Source: Haloactinopolyspora alba
Lineage (GTDB): Bacteria; Actinomycetota; Actinomycetes; Jiangellales; Jiangellaceae
Direction of reading: 5' to 3'
Assembly (NCBI RefSeq): GCF_003014555.1
Contig: NZ_PYGE01000004.1
Location: 305,712-369,711 of the forward strand
DNA: 64,000 bases
A model generated the notes under the pieces. The model was not told the DNA's origin. It did no database searches and was given only the letters and a program-made list of their open reading frames with translations. Made by a program: the position numbers and the translations under genes. Below are positions 1 to 7,386 of the stretch, piece after piece (position 1 is the first letter of the stretch; each line of letters begins with the position of its first letter).

Positions 1-1763
1 TCGACGACGGCACGCTCACCGTCGAGGTCCGCTCCGAGGGCGCTTCGGAGAACGCCCGGGTCCGCGCTCTGGCGCGCGACGACCGCGGACGCGTGGCCGG
101 TGTCGTCGTCGGCCGCGCGAACACCGAGCTCGAGCTGGAGCTGCGTGACCCGCGCCTGTGGTCGCCGGACGACCCCTACCTGTACGACCTCGAGGTCACG
201 CTCCGCGACGGAGCCGCCTCCGACACCGTGGACAGTTACTTCGGGATGCGGTCGGTGTCGATCGAGGAGGTCGGCGGCTTCCAGAAGCTCGTCCTGAACG
301 GCGAGCCGATCTTCTCGCTCGCCATGCTCGACCAGGGTTTCTGGCCTGGCGGGCTGCACACGGCGCCGAGCGACGAGGCGTTGCGCTTCGACCTGGAGAA
401 GCAGAAGGAGCTCGGCTTCAACGCGGTCCGCAAGCACATCAAGATGGAGCCCGCCCGCTGGTACTACCACGCCGACAAGCTCGGCCTGCTGGTCTGGCAG
501 GACTTCGTCAACGCCACCATCACGAACGAGAAGGGCCGGGAGGCGTTCCTCACCGAGGGCCGCCGGATGATGTCCCAGCTGCACAACTCGCCGTCCATCG
601 TCGGCTGGGTGGTGTTCAACGAAGGCTGGGGTGAATGGGACCGCGAAGCGACCGGCCGGATCGCCGAGTCGGTCAAGAAGGCCGACCCGTCGCGCATCGT
701 CAACGCGCACAGCGGCGTCAACTGCTGCGATTCCAAGGGCGACTCCGGCAAGGGCGACATCATCGACCACCACGACTACCTGAACGACGACCCGCCGTTC
801 CCGGACGAGAACCGAGCCGCGATGGACGGTGAGCACGGCGGCTTCACGCTGCGCACGCCGGGTCACATGTGGCCGGGCCCGCCCGCGGACATCTACAGCG
901 GCGTCGCGGACAAGGAGGCGCTCACCGACAAGTACGTGCAGAACACCGAGCACTACTACCTGGAGGCGGCGGGCGCCGAGCTCTCCGGGTCGGTCTACAC
1001 CCAGATCACCGACCTGGAGAACGAGCTGAACGGATTCTGGACCTACGACCGCCGCGAGATCAAGGTCGACCCGGAACGGGTGCGAGCCGTCAACGAACGG
1101 GTCCTCGCCGCCGGTGCGTCGGCCGGCGAGCGCGAGAAGCTCACCGGCGGCGGGTACTGGCGGCTCGACGAGGGCGAGGGCACCACCAGCGCGGACTCCG
1201 GCGAGAACGGGCACACGCTCAGCCTCACCGACGGTGTCGAGTGGGTTCCCGGTGTCAGCGACAGCGCGCTGAGCTTCGACGGCAACGGGCAGTACGCCGA
1301 GACCGACGGCCCGGTGCTGGACACGACGCGGAACTACTCGGTGTCGGCGTGGGTGAGCCTGGACGAGCTGCCGGGCAACTACGCCAGCGCCGTCAGCCAG
1401 GACGGCCGGCGGGTCGAGAGCCCGTTCTACCTGCAGTACGGCCACGGCGCGTTCGCGTTCAGCATCCCCGGAGGCCAGAAGGCGACGTTCGAGACGACGC
1501 CGGAGCTCGGCCGCTGGTACCACCTGACCGGGGTGCACGACGTCGACGCCGGAGAGTTGCGGTTGTACGTCGACGGGCAGCCCGCGGCGAGCCTGCAGAC
1601 CGACGACGTCTCCGTCAGCACCGGACCGCTGGCGATCGGGCGCGCCGAGTACGACGGCGGCAACACCGATTTCTGGAACGGCGCCATCGACGAGGTGCAC
1701 GCCTTCGACAAGGCGCTCACCGACACCGAGGTCGCCGAGCTGTACGAGTCCGAGCGTCCCTGA
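1..1763 (+). CDS. Glycoside hydrolase family 2 enzyme with C-terminal LamG domain (5' truncated by window edge)
   Basis: The frame is open from base 3 with no start, so the N-terminal sugar-binding part lies outside the window. The visible part is a GH2 TIM barrel. The acid/base Glu is in FNEGWGEWD (Glu codon 621-623), the likely nucleophile Glu is in DGEHGG (codon 831-833), and a GH2-like QITDLENELNGFWTYDRR block follows. After about position 1150 there is a concanavalin/LamG-like jelly-roll (LRLYVDGQPA, then GAIDEVHAFDKAL near the end), probably for carbohydrate binding. GH2 members are beta-galactosidases, mannosidases or glucuronidases, and the substrate cannot be read from this part. It is probably secreted, but the signal peptide region is missing. 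The stop is followed by a strong hairpin. Confidence 0.88.
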   Translation, partial: DDGTLTVEVRSEGASENARVRALARDDRGRVAGVVVGRANTELELELRDPRLWSPDDPYLYDLEVTLRDGAASDTVDSYFGMRSVSIEEVGGFQKLVLNGEPIFSLAMLDQGFWPGGLHTAPSDEALRFDLEKQKELGFNAVRKHIKMEPARWYYHADKLGLLVWQDFVNATITNEKGREAFLTEGRRMMSQLHNSPSIVGWVVFNEGWGEWDREATGRIAESVKKADPSRIVNAHSGVNCCDSKGDSGKGDIIDHHDYLNDDPPFPDENRAAMDGEHGGFTLRTPGHMWPGPPADIYSGVADKEALTDKYVQNTEHYYLEAAGAELSGSVYTQITDLENELNGFWTYDRREIKVDPERVRAVNERVLAAGASAGEREKLTGGGYWRLDEGEGTTSADSGENGHTLSLTDGVEWVPGVSDSALSFDGNGQYAETDGPVLDTTRNYSVSAWVSLDELPGNYASAVSQDGRRVESPFYLQYGHGAFAFSIPGGQKATFETTPELGRWYHLTGVHDVDAGELRLYVDGQPAASLQTDDVSVSTGPLAIGRAEYDGGNTDFWNGAIDEVHAFDKALTDTEVAELYESERP

Positions 1764-1773
1764 CCGAGGACAT

Positions 1774-1822
1774 GTGACCGGGGCCCGTGCGGAGGCGACA
1801 CCTCCGCACGGCCCCTGGTCAC
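1774..1822. terminator. Bidirectional hairpin between convergent genes
   Basis: Arms 1780-1795 and 1801-1815 (GGGGCCCGTGCGGAGG against CCTCCGCACGGCCCC) pair with one bulged C around a 5-nt loop. The pairing extends outward through GTGACC / GGTCAC. It sits between the GH2 stop and the stop of the minus-strand VOC gene. There is no T-tract, as is usual for actinobacterial terminators. The CCCCTGGTCAC motif is repeated directly afterwards at about 1830. Confidence 0.6.
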
Positions 1823-1859
1823 GTACCGCCCCTGGTCACTTACGGAGGGGGAGCGCCGG

Positions 1860-2288
1860 CTACTCGGACCCGGCCGCCTCGCGCTCCGCTTCTTCACGCG
1901 CCGCTGCTTCGCGTTCCGCCGTGCCGAGCTCGACGCAGAACTCGTTGCCGGCCGGATCGGCGAAGACCACCCAGCCGCGACCGTTCGGCTTGCGCCGGTC
2001 GTCGACGACTGTGCCGCCGAGCTCGGCGACGCGTTCCACCTCCTGGTCGCGTGGCTGGTCCGGCTCGAGGTCGAGGTGGATGCGGTTCTTGACGGTCTTC
2101 GGTTCCGGCACTCGGATGAACAGCAGTCCCGGCTGACCGTCCGGCATGTCCAGCAAGACCTCGTCGTCACCCGGCTCGTCGTCTGGGTGTAACGGATAGT
2201 CGAGCACCTTGCTCCAGAACTCCGCCAAGCCGTACGGCTCGTGCGGTGCGGCACAGTCGACGGTGATGTGCCGGACGGTCGAGGGCAT
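1860..2288 (-). CDS. VOC superfamily (glyoxalase/bleomycin-resistance-like) protein
   Basis: About 142 aa from the ATG at 2288, which has GGAGG six nt upstream; this start is preferred over one 12 codons further up. The sequence has the VOC fold pattern: RHITVDCA strand, AEFWSKVLDYPL helix, RIHLDLEPD, then GWVVFADPAGNEFCVE at the C-terminus. The metal-ligand-like positions H (in HLDLE) and E (in FCVE) are present. It resembles the glyoxalase-like domain proteins common in actinobacteria, and the substrate is unknown. It ends in an Ala/Glu/Arg-rich tail. It lies 62 bp downstream of the heme oxygenase on the same strand, so co-transcription is possible, but it has its own good ribosome site. 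Confidence 0.85.
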   Translation of the reverse strand: MPSTVRHITVDCAAPHEPYGLAEFWSKVLDYPLHPDDEPGDDEVLLDMPDGQPGLLFIRVPEPKTVKNRIHLDLEPDQPRDQEVERVAELGGTVVDDRRKPNGRGWVVFADPAGNEFCVELGTAEREAAAREEAEREAAGSE

Positions 2289-2350
2289 GCGTCCTCCAGG
2301 TGTCGTGTGGCGGACGGTCAGCATGACAGAGACGGACCCGTCGGACGGAG

Positions 2351-3046
2351 TCAGCCGCCGGGGCAGTAGGTGCCGGCGAGCTCCGCGAAGATCTCGGTGT
2401 TGAGCTCGTACGCGACCAGTACCTCATCGACGACGCGGTCGCGTTCGGCGACGCTCCAGGGCACTGCGTCGAGCCGGGCGCGGTAATCGTTCTTGAACGC
2501 CGCCGGATGCGGAATCCGCTCGAACCTGTAGAAACGCACGCCGTCACCGCCGGGGGCGAAGCCGTAGACACGGGCGAGCACCGCGCCGATGGCCAGACCG
2601 CCGGACAGATCGCCCAGGTAGCGGGTGTAGTGATGGGCGACGAACCCCGCAGGCCAGTGTTCGTTCGCGCGTATCCGCTCGGCGTAGCGGCGGGTGGAGT
2701 CCAGAACGGCGAGACCGTCGGCCGACGGTGATCCGGTCAGGTGCGCGAGGTCGGCGCGGATGCTGGGGACACGTGTCAACTGCTCGGACACGAAGTCGCC
2801 GGCCACCGGGTCGTCACGCAGCGTCTCGGCCACCGACTCGAGGGCCTCGTAGACGCACAGATGCTGGGCGATCATGGCGACGTAGCCGGTGCGGTCGACG
2901 CGCCCGTTCAGCAGCGCCGAGACGAAGTCGGACTGCTCGGCCCGCTGGTGCAGGTGGCGGCTGCGCTCGCGCAGGACGGCGGAGAACGGCGGCGCCGGGT
3001 CGACCGGCGCGTCGGGCAGCGGGTGTGGCGCACGGATACTGGGCAC
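2351..3046 (-). CDS. Biliverdin-producing heme oxygenase
   Basis: 231 aa from the GTG at 3046, preceded by GGAGGAG. It opens heme to biliverdin, CO and Fe2+ in the cytoplasm. The proximal-His segment is HLHQRAEQSDF near residue 35, followed by the LLNGRVDRTGYVAMIAQH helix. The distal-helix glycine motif is YLGDLSGG, and the RFYRFERI segment is near the C-terminus. Length matches the HmuO/HO-1 family. A DtxR/IdeR-like iron box lies inside its promoter, so expression should rise under iron starvation to release iron from heme. No heme ABC importer is adjacent. A DUF2470 protein, a domain often tied to heme handling, is 7 kb away. Confidence 0.93.
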   Translation of the reverse strand: MPSIRAPHPLPDAPVDPAPPFSAVLRERSRHLHQRAEQSDFVSALLNGRVDRTGYVAMIAQHLCVYEALESVAETLRDDPVAGDFVSEQLTRVPSIRADLAHLTGSPSADGLAVLDSTRRYAERIRANEHWPAGFVAHHYTRYLGDLSGGLAIGAVLARVYGFAPGGDGVRFYRFERIPHPAAFKNDYRARLDAVPWSVAERDRVVDEVLVAYELNTEIFAELAGTYCPGG

Positions 3047-3083
3047 GGACGCTCCTCCGGTCGGCACCTCGGACCTCGGCACC

Positions 3084-3114
3084 AGTATGCGTTGCTTAGG
3101 CTTGCCTATCCAAA
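3084..3114 (-). promoter_or_regulatory. Heme oxygenase promoter with DtxR/IdeR-type iron box
   Basis: On the minus strand TTGGAT (3113-3108) and CATACT (3089-3084) are spaced by 18 bp. The spacer region is covered by TTAGGCTTGCCTATCCAAA (3096-3114, plus strand), which matches about 15 of 19 positions of the DtxR/IdeR consensus TTAGGTTAGSCTAACCTAA. Fe-loaded DtxR/IdeR bound here would block RNA polymerase. The box is about 50 bp upstream of the heme oxygenase start. The divergent LysE gene starts about 100 bp to the other side. Confidence 0.75.
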
Positions 3115-3215
3115 TGTCGTGCTTGTTCGGAATAGTTCCAGCATCCCCCGGGTTCGCACCATCGACCCGCCGACGGGCGCGGTCGAACCGTCGTGCCGAC
3201 CCGAAGCAGGTGCTC

Positions 3216-3866
3216 ATGATCACGACCAGCGCTGTCGTCGGAATCGCCCTGGTGGCGCTCGGACTGGTGCTCACGCCCGGGCCGAACATGATCTATCTGG
3301 TGTCCAGGTCGGTGACGCAGGGCCGTCGCGCCGGCCTGATCTCCCTGATCGGCGTCGCCGCCGGCTTCTTCGTCTACCTCGTCGCCGCGGCAGTCGGCAT
3401 CGCGGCTGTGTTCACGCTGGTCCCGGCGCTCTACACGGCGGTCAAACTGGCCGGCGCCGGCTACCTGCTGTGGCTGGCGTGGAAGACGCTGCGCCCCGGC
3501 GGTTCGTCCGTGTTCTCGCCGGAGCCGATGCCGCCCGACGCCCCACGACGGCTGTTCACCATGGGTCTCGTCACGAACCTGCTGAACCCGAAGATCGCGA
3601 TCCTGTACGTGTCACTGCTGCCCCAGTTCGTCGACCCGGACCGCGGCAGTGTGGCCGTGCAGAGCCTGTTGCTGGGCCTCACCCAGATCGCGGTGGCGTT
3701 GACGGTCAACGCCCTGATCGTGCTCACTGCGGGCTCGCTCGCGGCGTTCCTGGGTGCCCGCCCGACGTGGCTGCGGGTGCAGCGCTTCGTGATGGGGTCG
3801 GTGCTGGCCGCGCTGGCGGTGCGGATGATCACCGACCGTTCCCGCCCGGCCGCGGCGACACCGTGA
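3216..3866 (+). CDS. LysE/RhtB family amino-acid exporter
   Basis: 216 aa integral membrane protein with about six hydrophobic helices. The N-terminal family signature is LTPGPNMIYLVSRSVTQGRR, and the mid-region LVTNLLNPKIAILYVSLLPQF is the conserved NPK block. The family exports amino acids or related metabolites by proton antiport, and the substrate is not deducible. ATG 3216 is chosen because upstream in-frame sequence is hydrophilic and unlike the family; AAGCAGG precedes it. It is divergent from the heme oxygenase. A long inverted repeat starts seven bases after the stop. Confidence 0.9.
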   Translation: MITTSAVVGIALVALGLVLTPGPNMIYLVSRSVTQGRRAGLISLIGVAAGFFVYLVAAAVGIAAVFTLVPALYTAVKLAGAGYLLWLAWKTLRPGGSSVFSPEPMPPDAPRRLFTMGLVTNLLNPKIAILYVSLLPQFVDPDRGSVAVQSLLLGLTQIAVALTVNALIVLTAGSLAAFLGARPTWLRVQRFVMGSVLAALAVRMITDRSRPAAATP

Positions 3867-3872
3867 CCGACT

Positions 3873-3929
3873 CCCATGATCATCGGCACTTTGCCGTCAT
3901 ATGGGCGGCGAAGTGCCGATGATCATGGG
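3873..3929. repeat. Long intergenic inverted repeat, TGATCATCGGCA family, copy 1
   Basis: Arms 3873-3896 and 3906-3929 are 24 bp each and pair at 23 positions plus one T:G wobble, with a 9-nt loop. It lies between the convergent lysE-like and thioredoxin genes, so it probably works as a bidirectional terminator. The core CATGATCATCGGCACTTT recurs in the inverted repeat at 16960-17012, so it looks like a dispersed family rather than a one-off hairpin. Confidence 0.8.
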
Positions 3930-3943
3930 GACATGCGTGCGCG

Positions 3944-4288
3944 TTAGCGGGACAGGGCGTCGTCGATCTCGGCGAGCAACCTGGCTTTCGGGCGCGCTCC
4001 GACGATGGCCCACAGCGGCTCCCCGCCGCGGAACAGCATCAACGTCGGTAGCGACCGGACCTGGTAACGCGCCGCGATGAGCGGGTTCTCGTCGGAGTTG
4101 ATGGTGCGTACGGCGAGGGTGCCCGCCCGCTCCGCGGCGATCTGCTCGACGACCGGCGCGACCATCCGGCACGACGGGCACCACTGTGCCCAGAAGTCCA
4201 CCAGTACCGGTGTGGAAAGCGCGAGGACGTCGTCGGCGAACGTGTCGTCGGTGACGACGCGGACGGAGCTCGTGGTGCTGGTCGGCAT
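3944..4288 (-). CDS. Thioredoxin family protein
   Basis: 114 aa, full length for thioredoxin. The redox site is WCPSC at residues 36-40 (CPSC rather than the classical CGPC, which shifts redox potential in the family), after VLVDFWAQ. The cis-Pro loop is SLPTLMLF and the C-terminal helix follows. It is cytosolic with no signal peptide. The ATG overlaps the stop of the upstream MerR gene (TGATG), and GAGGAGAA precedes it. Coupling to a MerR regulator suggests induction by thiol, metal or electrophile stress. Confidence 0.9.
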   Translation of the reverse strand: MPTSTTSSVRVVTDDTFADDVLALSTPVLVDFWAQWCPSCRMVAPVVEQIAAERAGTLAVRTINSDENPLIAARYQVRSLPTLMLFRGGEPLWAIVGARPKARLLAEIDDALSR

Positions 4289-4686
4289 CAGTTCTCCTCA
4301 GGTGTGACGGTGTCCGAACCGCACGTACCCGTCCGCCGGGACCTGGCGTCAGCGAGCTTGGCGGCGATGTCGGTGCGGATCTGCGCCAACCGGTCGACGA
4401 GTGCGTCGATCTCGGTGAGCTTGCGTTCGTACACCTCGATCGAGTCGGCGCAGGCGTCCCCGGTGTGGTGCCCGGAGCGCAGGCACTCGACGAACGGCCG
4501 CGTGTCGTCGAGGCTGAATCCGATGTCCTGCAGGGTGCGGATCTCGCGCACCAGGGTCAGGTCGGCCTCGTCGTACTCGCGGTACCCGTTCGTCGTGCGC
4601 CGGGCGGTGAGCAGCCCCTGAGTCTCGTAGAACCGCAACGCCCGCGTCGTCGTCCCCGCCCGTCTCGCCAGGTCACCGATCCGCAT
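4288..4686 (-). CDS. MerR family transcriptional regulator
   Basis: 132 aa from the ATG at 4686. The N-terminal winged helix is MRIGDLARRAGTTTRALRFY, followed by the wing ETQGLLTARRTTNGYREY and a dimerising coiled coil. GHHTGDAC in the effector region supplies His and Cys, and a lone Cys sits near the C-terminus, so a metal or thiol ligand is possible but unproven. The upstream frame is open, but the MerR motif starts exactly here and a leaderless promoter fits. It forms an operon with the overlapping thioredoxin gene, its most likely target together with itself. Confidence 0.9.
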   Translation of the reverse strand: MRIGDLARRAGTTTRALRFYETQGLLTARRTTNGYREYDEADLTLVREIRTLQDIGFSLDDTRPFVECLRSGHHTGDACADSIEVYERKLTEIDALVDRLAQIRTDIAAKLADARSRRTGTCGSDTVTPEEN

Positions 4687-4693
4687 GGCGACG

Positions 4694-4724
4694 ACGCTAG
4701 ACGTTGACGCTGGCGTCAAGGCAA
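4694..4724 (-). promoter_or_regulatory. MerR-type promoter/operator of the merR-thioredoxin operon
   Basis: Minus strand: TTGCCT (4724-4719), 19-bp spacer, TAGCGT (4699-4694), then seven bases to the ATG. The inverted repeat TTGACGC..GCGTCAA (4704-4719) lies largely in the spacer, overlapping the -35 by one base. A 19-bp spacer with a centred dyad is the hallmark of MerR-activated promoters. The short distance to the ATG predicts a leaderless mRNA. Confidence 0.6.
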
Positions 4725-4756
4725 CAACGCCGCAAGACTTCCGTGGGCGTTCATAC

Positions 4757-4774
4757 CCGGTTATACTACCGGTG
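4757..4774 (+). promoter_or_regulatory. Toxin-antitoxin promoter with overlapping dyad
   Basis: TATACT (4762-4767) is a near-perfect -10 box, six bases before the GTG start of the antitoxin gene, so the transcript should be leaderless. It is enclosed by CCGGT / ACCGG (4757-4761, 4768-4772). A dyad straddling the -10 is the expected place for autorepression by a ribbon-helix-helix antitoxin. The -35 is weak. Confidence 0.65.
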
Positions 4775-5016
4775 TGAAGACTGCGATCTCCGTGCCGGAC
4801 GAGACGTTCAATCGCGCATCCAAGCGAGCGGCGGAGCTCGGGATGAGCCGTTCCGAGTTCTTCACGCATGCTGCCCAGCAGTACCTGGAACACCTGGATG
4901 CTTCCGTGATCACTGAGCAGATCGACCGGACGCTCGGCCTGGTGGATGACGATGATTCGTCTGCCGTCGCTGCGCAAGCGGGACGACGCTTCTTGTCGCG
5001 AGACGACGAGTGGTGA
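4774..5016 (+). CDS. Ribbon-helix-helix (CopG/MazE-like) antitoxin
   Basis: 80 aa. The N-terminus MKTAISVPDETFNRASKRAA is a typical RHH strand-helix, followed by GMSRSEFFTHAA and QQYLEHLD. The C-terminus (DDDDSS.. RRFLSRDDEW) is acidic and probably wraps the toxin. It would repress its own promoter and neutralise the MazF-like toxin encoded immediately downstream. The reading frames overlap by seven bases, giving tight translational coupling. The GTG start is placed by the -10 box. Confidence 0.88.
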   Translation: MKTAISVPDETFNRASKRAAELGMSRSEFFTHAAQQYLEHLDASVITEQIDRTLGLVDDDDSSAVAAQAGRRFLSRDDEW

Positions 5017-5354
5017 TCTCGCGCGGCGATCTGTACTGGGCCGATCTTGGTGACGCTCGCGGGAGCGGGCCGGCCAAGCGCCGCCCCGTGCTCGTGGTCC
5101 AATCGGATCCGTTCAACACCAGTCGACTGGCCACGACGCTCGCGACCGTCATCACCTCGAACACGACGCTGGCGGCGATGCCCGGCAACGTGTTCCTTCC
5201 AGCCGCAGCGACCGGCTTGCCCCGGGACTCGGTAGTCAACGTCACCGCGCTCGTCACTCTTGACAAGGACGATCTCGACGAGCTTGTCGGGCACGTGCCG
5301 GAATACCTCATGCGCGAAGTCGACCAGGGACTGCGTCAGGTGTTCGGTCTGTAG
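5010..5354 (+). CDS. MazF/PemK family endoribonuclease toxin
   Basis: 114 aa, full length. The N-terminal MazF motif is ISRGDLYWADLG, followed by GPAKRRPVLVVQSDPFN, where the conserved Arg-Pro loop sits. Then come the TVITSNTT strand, LPRDSVVNVTALVTLDK, and a C-terminal EVDQGLRQVFGL helix. MazF toxins cleave mRNA, and the site specificity cannot be predicted. Two tandem GTG codons (5010, 5013) overlap the antitoxin stop. It forms a two-gene module with the preceding RHH antitoxin. No neighbouring mobile element is visible. Confidence 0.92.
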   Translation: MVISRGDLYWADLGDARGSGPAKRRPVLVVQSDPFNTSRLATTLATVITSNTTLAAMPGNVFLPAAATGLPRDSVVNVTALVTLDKDDLDELVGHVPEYLMREVDQGLRQVFGL

Positions 5355-5417
5355 ACGCCACGAACCACAGCAGCGGTCGCATGGTGACGGCCAGCGTCGA
5401 TCGACCCGCACACCCAG

Positions 5418-6071
5418 CTACGCGGGCTTGCGAGCCAACAGACACGCGGTCGGCCGCGTCTTCCCTGCGCCGGCCTCCTGGAGCAGCCGTGTCTCGACCG
5501 TCAGTCCGGCATCCGCGACGAGCTCGGCGACGCGTTCGGCCGGCAGGAAATGAGCCTCGTAGGACACCGGGTGACCGCCGTACGCGTGCGTCGGGCGCAG
5601 CAGTTCGTCGTCACCGACATAGGTCCACAGCAGCAGCTGACCGCCGGGCGCCAGGGTCCGATGGAACTCGGCGAAGACGCCCGGCAGATGCTCCGGCGGC
5701 GTGTGGAACGTGGAGAACAGCGCCAGCACACCACCGAGCCGGCCGTCGTCGACGTCCAGCGAGGTCATCGATCCGACGTCGAACCGCAGTTCCGGGTGGG
5801 CCCGGCGTGCCAGCTCGACCATCGCCGGCGACACGTCGACGCCGAACGCCGGCGCGCCGAACTGCGTCAGGTAAGCCGTCACTCGGCCCGGTCCGCAGCC
5901 CACGTCGGCCACCGGCCCTAGGCCGGCGTCGTGCACCATCTCGGCGAACGCCCTCAACATCGCGCGGCCCAACGGGTCCATGTCGGCGGGCGCGGGAATG
6001 CGGTCTACGTAGTCGGCGGCGACGGTGTCGTAGGACTCCCGCACCGCCGAGAGGTACGCGGGTTCGCTCAC
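5418..6071 (-). CDS. Class I SAM-dependent methyltransferase
   Basis: 217 aa. SAM motif I is VADVGCGPGRVTAYL around residue 55, motif II is FGVDVSPAMVELARR, and a FAEFHRTLAPGGQLLLWTY segment corresponds to motif IV/VI. An N-terminal YDTVAADYVDRI helix is typical of UbiE/Tam-like small-molecule methyltransferases. The substrate is unknown. It uses a GTG start 15 bp after the stop of the maltokinase-cap-like gene on the same strand, so the two are probably co-transcribed, though a functional link is not evident. Confidence 0.88.
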   Translation of the reverse strand: MSEPAYLSAVRESYDTVAADYVDRIPAPADMDPLGRAMLRAFAEMVHDAGLGPVADVGCGPGRVTAYLTQFGAPAFGVDVSPAMVELARRAHPELRFDVGSMTSLDVDDGRLGGVLALFSTFHTPPEHLPGVFAEFHRTLAPGGQLLLWTYVGDDELLRPTHAYGGHPVSYEAHFLPAERVAELVADAGLTVETRLLQEAGAGKTRPTACLLARKPA

Positions 6072-6086
6072 TCGGACGCGTCGTGC

Positions 6087-6707
6087 TCAGGTAGCGCGCC
6101 GCACGCCCGCGAGCGTCGCCGGTCCGCCGTCGCGCCACGTGCCCGTGAGCGTGTGCTCGGCCGCCACGTCGGCGCCGACGACGCGCGCGACGACGAGCTC
6201 GAGCCCGCCGGCACGGACGACGGTCGTGTCGCCGTCGTCGTGGCTGTCCAGCGTGTCGATGCGGGGCACCGCGACATCGCCGGCGCTGCGGGACTGGACG
6301 GTCATCGTGGGCTCACGGGGAGTGAGGTCACCGTCGACGTCGACCATCTCGACGGCCTGGGGCTTGTTCTCCAGGACGGCCTTCGCCAGCTCGGCCACCC
6401 ACACCGGGTCGCCGCATCCGTCGTAGACCCAGCGCTGCCCGAGGACGGAGTGCTCGGTCGTGCCGACCAGGAACGCCTCGGCTCCCGGGAGTGGCGCGCC
6501 CCGGTAGGTCAGCGGCGCGTGCAGCATGGTGCCGTCGGGCGCACGCACGAGGAACGCCTCGAGCCCGACCTCGCCGTCGGGATCGTCGAACCGGTAGGCG
6601 CCGATCTGTTCGATCTCGGCGTGGCCGGACCATGGGCGGCTGGGCAGCCACGAGCTGAGTAGTTCCCGCTTGTTCGGAGTCAAGGTCGCCTTGTAGATGA
6701 GAGCCAC
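6087..6707 (-). CDS. Maltokinase N-terminal cap-like domain protein
   Basis: 206 aa. It opens with MALIYKATLTPNKRELLSSW and contains HAEIEQIGAYRFDDPDGEVG and LTYRGAPLPGAEAFLVGTTEHSVLG-type blocks, resembling the N-terminal cap domain of actinobacterial maltokinase (Mak), but without the kinase lobes. The cap normally interacts with the GlgE-pathway machinery. As a stand-alone protein its role is unknown. GTG start; it precedes the methyltransferase gene in a likely two-gene operon. Confidence 0.7.
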   Translation of the reverse strand: MALIYKATLTPNKRELLSSWLPSRPWSGHAEIEQIGAYRFDDPDGEVGLEAFLVRAPDGTMLHAPLTYRGAPLPGAEAFLVGTTEHSVLGQRWVYDGCGDPVWVAELAKAVLENKPQAVEMVDVDGDLTPREPTMTVQSRSAGDVAVPRIDTLDSHDDGDTTVVRAGGLELVVARVVGADVAAEHTLTGTWRDGGPATLAGVRRAT

Positions 6708-6804
6708 GGACCGACCCTAGCCGTGCCGCCGTTTCGGCCGCGGAGCGGCGTCCAGCCCGAGAACGATGAACGCAGCGATGCGGCAGCAACCATCCGGGTC
6801 GTGG

Positions 6805-7083
6805 TCAGCCGGCGCGGTACGCGTTGGCTCGGTGTATCACCGCGACGACGGTGACGCGACGGTGCTCGGCGTCGATGCGGTAGATGACGCGGTAGGTGCC
6901 ACGACGAGCGCTGTGCCGGTCGTCCAGCGGTGGGCGTAGCCGCTTTCCGGCACGGTGCGGATCGTCGAGCAACGGACCAACGATGAACTCGTAGGCGGCG
7001 AAGGCTGCGGCCTCCGGTAGCTGGTGGGTGAGCTGGCGTCGTGCAGTCGGCGAGATGATCAGTTCGAAGCGTTCATTGCTCAC
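6805..7083 (-). CDS. RelE/ParE family toxin
   Basis: 92 aa. The RelE fold is recognisable: ELIISPTARRQLTHQLPEAA, then FIVGPLLDDPHRAGKRLRPP, the basic RRGTYRVIYRID strand and the C-terminal VVAVIHRANAYR. The last two hold the Arg/His typical of ribosome-dependent mRNA interferases. Its GTG start overlaps the antitoxin stop by GTGA. The antitoxin-first order and overlap are standard for type II Phd/RelE modules. Confidence 0.92.
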   Translation of the reverse strand: MSNERFELIISPTARRQLTHQLPEAAAFAAYEFIVGPLLDDPHRAGKRLRPPLDDRHSARRGTYRVIYRIDAEHRRVTVVAVIHRANAYRAG

Positions 7084-7364
7084 GCCGAAGCCCGTCGACG
7101 TCGCATGGCCTCGGCGAGGTCGTGCTCGGTCACACCCTCACCTCGCGCGAGTTCGGCGTCGGAGGTGGCCAGCTGCCGAAGCGCGTCGCTGTCGGATAGG
7201 ATGGCGATGGTTTCCTCGAGTTCCTCCAGGTCGTCGACCGCCATCAGGACGGCCGACGGTTTGCCGTGCACGGTGACCGTGACTCGGTCGTGCTGGCTGT
7301 TGACCCTGTTCACCAGCTGCGACAGCTGAGCCTTCGCCTCGGCCAGGGCAAGAACTTCGCTCAT
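7080..7364 (-). CDS. Phd/YefM family antitoxin
   Basis: 94 aa from the ATG at 7364. The N-terminal DNA-binding motif SEVLALAEAKAQLSQLVNRV and HGKPSAVLMAVDDLEELEET are diagnostic of Phd/YefM. The C-terminal part (ALRQLATSDAELARGEG) is the toxin-wrapping region. A much longer upstream-extended frame exists but is a shadow of the neighbouring regulator, so it is not used. It overlaps the RelE toxin by four bases. Confidence 0.92.
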   Translation of the reverse strand: MSEVLALAEAKAQLSQLVNRVNSQHDRVTVTVHGKPSAVLMAVDDLEELEETIAILSDSDALRQLATSDAELARGEGVTEHDLAEAMRRRRASA

Positions 7365-7386
7365 AGTCACAAGTATGACCAATACT
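7365..7386 (-). promoter_or_regulatory. Promoter/operator of the Phd-RelE module
   Basis: Minus-strand CATACT (7377-7372) is a good -10 box seven bases before the antitoxin ATG, again predicting a leaderless mRNA. The dyad AGTAT..ATACT (7372-7376 / 7382-7386) overlaps it, a plausible autorepression site. Confidence 0.55.
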
